Translations under genes and position numbers: made by a program
Shown here: positions 32,426-40,316 of the stretch, piece after piece
Layout of the letters: the number at the start of each line of letters is the position of its first letter
Position numbering within the stretch: the stretch's first letter is position 1
Notes under the pieces: generated by a model
Seen by the model: only the letters and a program-made list of their open reading frames with translations
Databases searched by the model: none
Told to the model about the DNA's origin: nothing
From: a virus
IMG/VR virus record: IMGVR_UViG_3300032316_001265
Coordinates: 1 to 50,815 of that record
Reading direction: 5' to 3' (one strand)
DNA: 50,815 nt

Positions 32426-32779
32426 ATGTTTGAATGGATTTTATTGGCCGCTCCGGTGATTTATGCCACGCCGCCCCAAAAAGATTATGTCGGCGTGGTC
32501 GCTGCAGAGGCTGCTTACGCTTCTTTGCTTCCTAATACGCCGGTGATCAAACCGCTTGTCGATACAAAAGACTGCAAACGCTGCAATGGCGAGGGGCGCA
32601 TCCGTACAGGTGACGGCCATGCCTGGACAGACTGCCCCGACTGTGAGCCAAAAGACGGCACGCTTAAAAATACGACAAAAGAAGCGCCGTTGGCCCCGTC
32701 CATGAAACTGCAGGTCAAACCGCTTCCGCCGGTAAAGACAGGCGACTGCCCGACGGGTACGTGCCCGCTGCGGTCGTAG
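32426..32779 (+). CDS. Zinc-ribbon protein with DnaJ-type CxxCxGxG motif
   Basis: 117 residues. A hydrophobic start (FEWILLAAPVIYA) may be a signal sequence. CKRCNGEGRIRTG and later DCPDC form a four-Cys zinc site like the Cys-rich repeat of DnaJ. A Pro/Lys-rich tail ends with CPTGTCPL. Function unknown; small zinc-finger proteins of this type often act as adaptors. AAGGA precedes the start. Confidence 0.7.
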   Translation: MFEWILLAAPVIYATPPQKDYVGVVAAEAAYASLLPNTPVIKPLVDTKDCKRCNGEGRIRTGDGHAWTDCPDCEPKDGTLKNTTKEAPLAPSMKLQVKPLPPVKTGDCPTGTCPLRS

Positions 32780-32809
32780 TCGCTCATATATCAGACGCAA
32801 AGGCGCCCC

Positions 32810-33310
32810 ATGTCCGACAGAAAAGACGTTATTGGTAAATGCTACACATACCGCGGGCTCAAGTTTTACGCCCAAAACGGCTTCGTGTGTCTGCACGACG
32901 AGCAAACAGGTGAGTTTTTCGTACTGACGCGGCGAGAGTTTCTTGAGCGGGCTGCGGCCCTGAGCCAAGAGGTTAAACAGCTGCGGCACATGATGACAGT
33001 AAATCCCAGCAAAAAATGGCTGGCCGCGGACCGGGCTGATTTACAGCAGGGCATCGACACGATGATCGCTGCGGCAAAAGAAGCCAAAGAGCAGGGCGAC
33101 CGCACTGATCCAGAAGTCGACGCCTGGTTTATGCGGCATCGACCTAACCGTAAAAGCCGCGTATCTCTCGCATCTGCGGCAAATTTTTCTGGCGCTCTTC
33201 CCGGCCCGTTACCACTGGGCAACGACACAGGCCGGCACGTATCGCCCGACTTTTCAGTTTCTCCGGGGCAATCTGGTAAAAAGAAGCTTATTCTCCCTGG
33301 AGAGTTTTAA
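32810..33310 (+). CDS. Unknown protein, 166 residues
   Basis: A compact N-terminal part (GKCYTYRGLKFYAQNGFVCLHDEQTGEF begins a small beta domain), then a helical region (LERAAALSQEVKQLRHMM) and a disordered Pro/Ser/Gly C-terminus. No family recognised. Its stop overlaps the next start (TAATG), placing it in the operon leading to the RNA polymerase genes. Confidence 0.68.
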   Translation: MSDRKDVIGKCYTYRGLKFYAQNGFVCLHDEQTGEFFVLTRREFLERAAALSQEVKQLRHMMTVNPSKKWLAADRADLQQGIDTMIAAAKEAKEQGDRTDPEVDAWFMRHRPNRKSRVSLASAANFSGALPGPLPLGNDTGRHVSPDFSVSPGQSGKKKLILPGEF

Positions 33311-33699
33311 TGGACATTACAGAAAAAGAAGCGTTTCGGCTGGGGTTTTTAGCCCGTTGCGCCGAAGAAAAGCTTTCCGGCGCCGCTTTAGACGCTCGGC
33401 TGGAAAAGGCTGCCGAAAGTCCTGTTAAATTCAGCCCGGTAGATATTGGCGGCAGCACGCTTGCGGCCGGCGGTAAAAGTCTTTTGGACTCTGCTTGGGG
33501 GATGCTCGGCCTGCCTTTTGGTATGTCGATTTTGGCCGGCGGCGGGTTAGGTTACGGCACCGCTAAAATGCTTGAGCCGCGCGTGGACGAAGACGAAGTT
33601 AAAGCGCAAGAACTAATGAACACCTACAAACTGTATGCCGATAAGGCAAAAGCAAGGAAAAAAGTCCGGCAATATCGCACGGGGCGCAATGAGCTGTGA
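33310..33699 (+). CDS. Small protein with FxxGFLxxCAEE motif and glycine zipper
   Basis: 129 residues. The N-terminus FRLGFLARCAEE is a pattern common at the ends of phage virion proteins of this type and resembles the FGxKLA peptides. A Gly-rich hydrophobic stretch (about 60-82, GLPFGMSILAGGGLGYG) follows and the C-terminus is basic. No function assigned. Confidence 0.68.
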   Translation: MDITEKEAFRLGFLARCAEEKLSGAALDARLEKAAESPVKFSPVDIGGSTLAAGGKSLLDSAWGMLGLPFGMSILAGGGLGYGTAKMLEPRVDEDEVKAQELMNTYKLYADKAKARKKVRQYRTGRNEL

Positions 33700-34049
33700 G
33701 CATTAAAAAATACTTTGGCGAGATTGGCGGCCCTGCTCACGGCAACGATCGGCTGCACTGGCCCGGCACTCTCGACGGCTACCCGGTGCGCGGAAATTCG
33801 ACAGCTGCGGATTTAAAAAAAGAAGAACTCGACAACATAGACTTACGGCTCGACTTCAAAAGCAAAATGTTTGAGCTGTGGGATCCAGACCAAAAAACAG
33901 AGTTTGACGACATAAACGATAAAATAGTCAACGGATGGTACTTACTACAGCGCCGAAACGATCACTGGGACGAAGAAAAAAAACACTTTCGCGTATGGCT
34001 TGAGTGGGCCCAGGTTTACGGCATGCTTCCGCCAAAGGGGCACGTATGA
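33696..34049 (+). CDS. Unknown 117-residue protein
   Basis: GTG start at 33696 in a GTGA overlap with the previous stop. The protein is charged and Trp/Asp-rich, with no membrane segment. The N-terminal GGPAHGNDRLHWPG loop is notable but unassigned. Its stop overlaps the next start (ATGA). Confidence 0.65.
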   Translation: MSIKKYFGEIGGPAHGNDRLHWPGTLDGYPVRGNSTAADLKKEELDNIDLRLDFKSKMFELWDPDQKTEFDDINDKIVNGWYLLQRRNDHWDEEKKHFRVWLEWAQVYGMLPPKGHV

Positions 34050-34897
34050 CGCAAGATAAAACAACAACGACAAAAACCAGCGCAGACGAAGCTGCCCGTG
34101 CCGCCGCCGCTAAACTCTGGGGCGAGCATTTTTTAAAGTACACGCTCGCTGGGCTTGGAACCGGTATTTCTGGCGCAAATTTGTACAAACTAATTAGCTC
34201 TGTAAATAAGGCGCCAGCAAAGTACACAAAATTTGGCCCCGGCGCTAAAACCGTAGACGAAGACGAAAAACTCGCGTCGTTGCAGGGTATTTACGACGCA
34301 GCAGTAAGCGCACCGGGCAAATTACTTCAATCGCTGCCAGTAGATACTCCAACTAAAGACGCGCTTGGCGTTTCGGCCGTTTTGGGTGGTACAGGCCTCG
34401 GGCTTTACGGCGGCGTGAAGCTCGTCAACGCGCTCGCCGAAAAGAGACGCAAAGAAGAACTACAAGAACAAGTTGATGACGCCAAGGCGCAATATCAAAA
34501 AGCGCTGACTGGTAAAAAACACGCGGAAGCACTAGATCGCGCTTTTGATATGTACAAGGCGGCAGACGGCTCTGGCTACGGTATTCGTAACGCGCTCGCC
34601 GCCGCACTTAACACTGGCGGTAAGCTACTGCGCGGCGACGTAGCCGGTACCGCCCTCGACGCGGCAGCGCTACCGTTCAAAATTTTACAGCAATCTCCGG
34701 CGGCATATAACGCTTACGTCGCATCTGTGCTCGGGACTGGCGCACTTGCCAGCAAAATGACTTACGACTGGACGCGGGCCCGCAGCAAAGATAAAGCCAT
34801 CGAGAACGCGCAAAAGGTTCGCGCTCGGCTGTCGGGCACGGCCCCGATCTACGTAGATCCGGACCAACTGGCGGCAATTAAAAGCGTAGCAAGCTAA
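34046..34897 (+). CDS. Membrane or virion-type protein with coiled coil
   Basis: 283 residues from ATG 34046 (ATGA overlap). Ala-rich helical start, glycine-zipper segments (near 30-50, 112-132 and 240-255) and a charged coiled coil (EKRRKEELQEQVDDAKAQY). No family recognised. It directly precedes the RNA polymerase gene by 19 nt. Confidence 0.68.
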   Translation: MTQDKTTTTKTSADEAARAAAAKLWGEHFLKYTLAGLGTGISGANLYKLISSVNKAPAKYTKFGPGAKTVDEDEKLASLQGIYDAAVSAPGKLLQSLPVDTPTKDALGVSAVLGGTGLGLYGGVKLVNALAEKRRKEELQEQVDDAKAQYQKALTGKKHAEALDRAFDMYKAADGSGYGIRNALAAALNTGGKLLRGDVAGTALDAAALPFKILQQSPAAYNAYVASVLGTGALASKMTYDWTRARSKDKAIENAQKVRARLSGTAPIYVDPDQLAAIKSVAS

Positions 34898-34916
34898 CGG
34901 GGAGTGCGCTGCCATC

Positions 34917-37900
34917 ATGCCACTTCCCGAGCCATCCAACTCGATTCTTGGCCCGCCACCGCGCTCTTTTGGTGATATCCCGGCGCTACGGGAAAACATC
35001 TTTCAGCAGTCGCAGCAGTCGGCGGTAAACGTTGCGCCATTTGACCCCAAGGTCACGCGCAAGGGTATTTTTGATACCGTGGCTAACCAAGCTGCAGGTA
35101 TTAAACCCATTCAGAACGATTTATACACGCTAAGCATTGCCGACGTTGGCTACGAGGGGCCCGAAGCGTATACAAAGAAGCAGCACAAAGAAGCTGTGCT
35201 TTCGCATGGCTCGCTCGCCCGAAAGCTCCGCGGCACCTGGAATCTGACTGACAATAAGACAGGCGCCGTTATCGCACAAAAGCGCGCAACGCTGGCTAAC
35301 GTGCCGTATATGACCGATTCCGGTACGTTTGTGCATAACGGCGTCGAGTACACGCTCGCGCACCAGATGCGGCTGCGGCCAGGCGTATATACCCGCGAAA
35401 AAGACAACGGCGAACTCGAGGCGCATGTAAACGTGCTGCCGGGTAAAGGCCGCATGCACCGCTACTTCCTCGACCCCAAAACGGGCGTATTCAAGATTAA
35501 TATCGGCCAGGCGCAGATTCCGTTGATGCCGCTTTTAAAGGCGGTCGGTGTGCCGGAGCAAGAAATTCGCAAAGCCTGGGGAAATGAGCTCACCGCTGTA
35601 AACATGGAAAAGGGCGACGCCGGCACGCTCGACAAGCTTTACAGCCGGCTCGTATACAAAGCCACGCCAGGGATCGACGCAGCCGGCAAACAAAAAGCTA
35701 TTGCTGACGAATTCTCACGCATGGAGCTGGATCCAGAGGTAACAAAGCGCACGCTAGGCGAGCCGGTCACGAATCTTACGCCGGATGTCGTGCTCAAGAT
35801 AACCAAAAAGCTAATTGCGTTAAATCGCAAAGAGGCCGACCCCGACGACCGCGACAGCATGGCTTTTCAGCACGTGCTCGGCCCAGAGGACTTGATTGGC
35901 GAGCGCTTCACGAAAGACCGCGCAATGGTGCGGCAGCTTTTATGGAAAGCTACGGCTAAAAAGAGCTTAGATCACGTACCCACCGGCGCGTTTAACAAAG
36001 CTATTACCGCTGCGTTAATTGGCTCCGGCCTGGGCAGTGCGCTTGAAGAAATCAATCCAGCAGAAATTTATGACCACCAAACGCGAGTAACCAGACTTGG
36101 CGAGGGCGGTATCGGCTCTTTAGACGCCGTGCCGCAAGAATCGCGCAGCGTTCAGCCCAGCCACTTCGGCTTTGTGGATTATCTGCGGTCGCCTGAAAGC
36201 GCAAAAGTCGGCGTTGACATGCGGTTTTCTGCTGGCGCTATGAAGGGCTCCGACGGCAAGATCTACACGCGCGTCAAGAATCTCAAGACAGGGCAGCTGG
36301 AATTAAAGTCGCCGCAAGACATCGCAGACACGCCACTCGTGTTTCCTGGCGAAGAGCAGAGCGATCTGCCAACTGTAGCGGCGATTGTAAACGGCAAGCT
36401 GAAATACATCTCCCGCGAAGACGCCCAATACGCGCTGCCGAACATGGATGCGTCTTTTTCTACGCTTTCTAACATGGTACCGCTCAAGTCCATGATGAAA
36501 GGCCACCGCGTGATCATGGGTAGCCGCATGTTTACCCAGGCGCTCCCGCTAGCCAACGCTGAGTCACCGCTGGTTCAGTCCGCCACAGCCGACGACCCAA
36601 ACAAGTCATACGAAGACGAAATGGGCAAAAAGCTCGGCGCCGTACACGCAGATGAGCTTTCGCAGGTTGTTTCAGTCAGCCCAGACGAAATCGTGCTGCG
36701 CAATAAAGACGGCGTTAAAAAAACGATTGAGCTCTATAACGATATGCCGTTTAATCGCAAGACAGCCTGGACGCAAAAACCGGCTGTTCAACCCGGCGAC
36801 ACTGTAAAACCAGGCCAGTTATTAGCCAGCTCAAATTTTACAGATCCAAAAGGCACTGCTGCGCTTGGCTTAAATCTGCGCGTCGGTTATTTGCCGTTTC
36901 GGGGCGCTGTCTACGACGACTCAGTGGCTATTTCAGAGTCTGCCGCTAAACGCCTCACCTCTGAGCACATGTATCAGCACGAGGTTGAGGCTGACGATAA
37001 CACGCATATCGATAAAAAGAAGTTTGTCAGTCTGTTTCCTGGCGAGTACGACAAAAAGCTACTCGACAAATTTGACAGTAATGGTGTAATTCGCAAGGGC
37101 TCTGTGGTGAACTATGGCGAGCCACTTATGCTCGTCAGCAAAGCCCGCGAGACAACTTACGGCCAAGTCTTCCGCGGCCGGGCTGCTAATTTTACGAATG
37201 ACTCTGTTACCTGGGACCATCATGCTCCGGGAATTGTGACAGACGTAACAAAGACCAAAAAGGGTTGGAGCGCGGTTGTTAAAGCCCAGTCTCAGATGGA
37301 AGTAGGCGATAAGCTCTCCGGCAGATTTGGCGATAAGGGCGTCGTGGCTGCTGTTATTGCTGACGACCAAATGCCAACAGACGCGCAAGGCCGCCCGCTC
37401 GAGGTGCTTGTCAGCCCGCTCGGTCTTGCTAGCCGTATTAACCCGTCTCAGATCGTAGAAGCCGCCCTCGGTAAAGTTGCAGAAAAGACAGGGCAACCGT
37501 ACAAGATCCAAGATTTCGACAGCTCTAGGGATTTAATTGAGTTCGCCAAGGCTGAATTACGTAAAAACGGGATGCAAGATTTAGACGACGTCACAGATCC
37601 CGAAACTGGGCGCAAGATCAAAGGCGTGCTGACCGGTAATCGCTTTTTCATGAAATTGCACCATACAGCTGAATCTAAAGCCCAGGGCCGCGCGACAGGT
37701 GGCTATACAGCCGAAGGTACACCGGCAAAAGGCGGAGCAGAGGGCGCAAAACGTGTCGGCATGCTCGATCTCGGCGCGTTGTTATCTCACGGCGCCGGCC
37801 AGGTTATCCGCGACGCCAAGATGGTACGCGGGCAGGCTAATCCCGAATACTGGTCGCAGGTGATGGCTGGGTATACTCCGCCGCTGCCAAAGATTCCGCA

Positions 37901-39365
37901 GGTATATACAAAATTTGTTGAGCAACTGCGCGGGGCTGGCATTAACACAGTCAGAACCGGCACTAAAACGCATATCATGGCCCTGACTGACAAAGACGTC
38001 GATCAACTCGCCGGCGACCGTGAAATAGAGAACGCCGAAACAGTCGACTGGAAAACTGGGCTAAAGCCTAAAAAGGGCGGGCTGTTTGACGAGTCATTAA
38101 CGGGCGGACATAACGGAAACCGCTGGTCAAAGATCACGCTGCACGAGCCAATGCCGAATCCCGTCATGGAAGATCCGATCCGGCGAGTGCTCGGCTTAAC
38201 CGAAAAAAAGTTCAGAGATGTGCTCGCCGGACGTGAGCAATTGGGCGACAAAACAGGGCCTGTTGCTATAAAAGACGCGCTAGCGCGCGTGAATGTGCCC
38301 AAGGCAATAGAGCAGGCCAGATTGGACATCCAATCAGGGCGAAAAACCGCAAGAGACGCCGCGGTGCGGCGTCTCGCTTTTCTTAAGACAGCAGAAAAGA
38401 CAGGCGCGCATCCAGAATCTTGGATGCTGACAAAAATGCCGGTAATTCCGCCAGCATTCCGGCCAGTCTCGACCATGGGGCAAAAAAAGCTGCCGCTCGT
38501 GGCTGACGCTAATTATCTGTACAAAGAGCTGCTCGACGCGAACGGGGCGTTAAAAGAATCGACGGGAGTTCTGGACGATACTGGCGACGAGCGTCTCGGG
38601 TTGTACGACGCAATGAAGGGCGTTACGGGTTTAGGCGACCCGCAGCAGGCAAAGAACGTCGAGCGGCGCGTGCGGGGCTTTTTATCGCAAATATTCGGGT
38701 CGTCGCCAAAGTACGGCACGGTGCAGCGCAAATTATTAAGCAGCACGGTGGATTTAGTCGGGCGCGCAGTAATCACGCCAAACGCTGACTTAGACATGGA
38801 TCACGTAGCGCTGCCGGAAGAAAAAGCCTGGGAGATTTACAAGCCATTTATTGTGCGCGGCTTAGTGCGCCGGGGCTTGCCGCGCATGGAAGCTGTCAAA
38901 GCGTTTGACGGAAAAAACAACGCGGCACGCGACGAACTAAATGCGCAAATGAATTCGCGGCCAATTATTATTAACCGCGCGCCAGTGCTGCACCGTTACG
39001 GCATGATGGCGTTTTATCCGCGGCTGACCAAGAACAAGACGATGGAAGTCAGCCCGCTTGTGACTAAGGGTTTCGGCGCGGACTTTGACGGCGACGCCAT
39101 GCAATTTCACGTACCCAGCACGGACAGCGCGGCCAAAGAAGCTGCGGAAAAAATGCTGCCCAGCAAAAACTTATTTGCTGCGGCCACTTTTAAAGCGCAT
39201 TACACGCCAACAGCTGAGCTGCAGGCTGGGCTGTATGTTGCGTCTAATCGCACAAATAAAAAAACGCAGCCGCGTGTGTTCCGGTCGTCTAAAGACGCGA
39301 TTGCTGCATATAGACGGGGTGAAATAGAGGTCGACACGCCGGTGCATATTGTAGAGAATAGTTAA
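34917..39365 (+). CDS. rpoBC: RNA polymerase beta subunit fused to N-terminal half of beta-prime
   Basis: 1482 residues. Residues about 60-1030 follow bacterial beta from start to end: MTDSGTFVHNGVE and LRPGVYTRE (beta lobe), the region around GLNLRVGYLPF, the double lysine GDKLSGRFGDKGVV (K799 and K807, equal to E. coli beta K1065 and K1073), and a beta C-terminus with GMLDLGALLSHGA. From about 1035 it continues as beta-prime: LKPKKGGLFD, LTKMPVIPPAFRP, VGRAVITPN, INRAPVLHRYG and DFDGD (D1389, D1391, D1393) that binds catalytic magnesium. The beta-prime N-terminal zinc-finger Cys are absent. It ends before the bridge helix, which is in 40317-42194. Divergent from bacterial enzymes throughout. 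Confidence 0.93.
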   Translation: MPLPEPSNSILGPPPRSFGDIPALRENIFQQSQQSAVNVAPFDPKVTRKGIFDTVANQAAGIKPIQNDLYTLSIADVGYEGPEAYTKKQHKEAVLSHGSLARKLRGTWNLTDNKTGAVIAQKRATLANVPYMTDSGTFVHNGVEYTLAHQMRLRPGVYTREKDNGELEAHVNVLPGKGRMHRYFLDPKTGVFKINIGQAQIPLMPLLKAVGVPEQEIRKAWGNELTAVNMEKGDAGTLDKLYSRLVYKATPGIDAAGKQKAIADEFSRMELDPEVTKRTLGEPVTNLTPDVVLKITKKLIALNRKEADPDDRDSMAFQHVLGPEDLIGERFTKDRAMVRQLLWKATAKKSLDHVPTGAFNKAITAALIGSGLGSALEEINPAEIYDHQTRVTRLGEGGIGSLDAVPQESRSVQPSHFGFVDYLRSPESAKVGVDMRFSAGAMKGSDGKIYTRVKNLKTGQLELKSPQDIADTPLVFPGEEQSDLPTVAAIVNGKLKYISREDAQYALPNMDASFSTLSNMVPLKSMMKGHRVIMGSRMFTQALPLANAESPLVQSATADDPNKSYEDEMGKKLGAVHADELSQVVSVSPDEIVLRNKDGVKKTIELYNDMPFNRKTAWTQKPAVQPGDTVKPGQLLASSNFTDPKGTAALGLNLRVGYLPFRGAVYDDSVAISESAAKRLTSEHMYQHEVEADDNTHIDKKKFVSLFPGEYDKKLLDKFDSNGVIRKGSVVNYGEPLMLVSKARETTYGQVFRGRAANFTNDSVTWDHHAPGIVTDVTKTKKGWSAVVKAQSQMEVGDKLSGRFGDKGVVAAVIADDQMPTDAQGRPLEVLVSPLGLASRINPSQIVEAALGKVAEKTGQPYKIQDFDSSRDLIEFAKAELRKNGMQDLDDVTDPETGRKIKGVLTGNRFFMKLHHTAESKAQGRATGGYTAEGTPAKGGAEGAKRVGMLDLGALLSHGAGQVIRDAKMVRGQANPEYWSQVMAGYTPPLPKIPQVYTKFVEQLRGAGINTVRTGTKTHIMALTDKDVDQLAGDREIENAETVDWKTGLKPKKGGLFDESLTGGHNGNRWSKITLHEPMPNPVMEDPIRRVLGLTEKKFRDVLAGREQLGDKTGPVAIKDALARVNVPKAIEQARLDIQSGRKTARDAAVRRLAFLKTAEKTGAHPESWMLTKMPVIPPAFRPVSTMGQKKLPLVADANYLYKELLDANGALKESTGVLDDTGDERLGLYDAMKGVTGLGDPQQAKNVERRVRGFLSQIFGSSPKYGTVQRKLLSSTVDLVGRAVITPNADLDMDHVALPEEKAWEIYKPFIVRGLVRRGLPRMEAVKAFDGKNNAARDELNAQMNSRPIIINRAPVLHRYGMMAFYPRLTKNKTMEVSPLVTKGFGADFDGDAMQFHVPSTDSAAKEAAEKMLPSKNLFAAATFKAHYTPTAELQAGLYVASNRTNKKTQPRVFRSSKDAIAAYRRGEIEVDTPVHIVENS

Positions 39366-39387
39366 GTTACGACTTAAGGAGTTTTTT

Positions 39388-40083
39388 ATGTCTATTGTGA
39401 ACGCTGAGCTTTTACGTCTTGCCCGCGCGCGTCTTGTAAAAGAATCTGTGGCTATGCCCGGCGCTGACCCCGCCGCCGCGCCGGTTGATCCCGCCGCTGG
39501 CGTAGACCCGGCGGCAATGGCCGCGCAGCCTGCCGCGCCAATGGACATGGGCATGGGCGCAGCTCCCGCTCCCGCTCCCGCGCCGGCACCGGCTCCAGCA
39601 CCCGCCGCACCGCAGCAACCAGCGCAGCAAAAATTAAAGCCAGAGCAGATGATGCAGATGATTGATTATCGGCTTTACAATATGCAGCAGCAGCTTACTG
39701 CGATTATGAACGCGTTGGGCGTACAGCTCCCGCCTGAAGCTATTGTGCTGCCGCCTGGTTCTACATCCGCACCGCCGGCTGAGTCTGCTTTGCCTGGCGG
39801 CGCTGGTGCGCCCACGCCGACGCCCGAACAGGGCGGAGCCGCGCCTGCCGGTTTGCCGCAAGATGTATATGCCGGCGCAGATCCGGTGCAAAACGGTGGC
39901 GCGGTTCCCCCGATCGCGCCCGCAAAGGCGGCGCAATGGTGGCAGCAAATGGAATCGCCCAAAGCGGCGTCTTACATTGGCGATCCTGTAACGCGATCAG
40001 ACGAAGAGCAGCCGATCAATTTACAACTGGCGGCTGACGCCGCGTCGGCGCTGTACAGGAGCCTCATGCGCAATGCGCGTTAA
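39388..40083 (+). CDS. Ala/Pro-rich low-complexity protein between the RNA polymerase genes
   Basis: 231 residues with AAGGAG 7 nt upstream. A basic helical start (NAELLRLARARLVKES) is followed by Pro-Ala repeats (residues about 58-75), a helix (QMMQMIDYRLYNMQQQLTA, about 86-104), more Pro/Gly/Ala and a helical end with tandem Trp. No family recognised. Its place between the two halves of the polymerase suggests either a virion protein or a polymerase-associated factor; the sequence does not decide. Confidence 0.7.
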   Translation: MSIVNAELLRLARARLVKESVAMPGADPAAAPVDPAAGVDPAAMAAQPAAPMDMGMGAAPAPAPAPAPAPAPAAPQQPAQQKLKPEQMMQMIDYRLYNMQQQLTAIMNALGVQLPPEAIVLPPGSTSAPPAESALPGGAGAPTPTPEQGGAAPAGLPQDVYAGADPVQNGGAVPPIAPAKAAQWWQQMESPKAASYIGDPVTRSDEEQPINLQLAADAASALYRSLMRNAR

Positions 40084-40315
40084 GTCGCAGTACTATTTGC
40101 AGCCTACGGTATCTGACGCACATAGCGTTATTGTTGAAGATTCGCGCGGTAACATTTTGTTTGTGGCGGTCGAAGCCGGCGGCAACAGCATTATTGCGGC
40201 CCAAGCTGGCGACAAAGACTTCAACGATATTTTAAAGGCGCTGGGCATAGACAAGGTCACGTACGTGACCGAGTTTAAACCAAAGTCTATCGAAGAAATG
40301 AAAAACCTGTTGTGA
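40073..40315 (+). CDS. Small conserved-looking 80-residue protein
   Basis: Overlaps the Ala/Pro-rich gene by 11 nt and ends 1 nt before the polymerase C-terminal gene. Compact alpha/beta protein: SDAHSVIVEDSRGNILFVAVE, GGNSIIAAQAGD and FNDILKALGIDKV. No family named. Its constant coupling with the polymerase halves makes a small accessory subunit worth testing. Confidence 0.68.
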   Translation: MRVKSQYYLQPTVSDAHSVIVEDSRGNILFVAVEAGGNSIIAAQAGDKDFNDILKALGIDKVTYVTEFKPKSIEEMKNLL

Positions 40316-40316
40316 C

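Noticed and set aside
39366-40316. Intron or intein splitting beta-prime
   Set aside because: The interval contains two complete genes with ribosome-binding sites; no splicing motifs; the downstream half has its own start codon.
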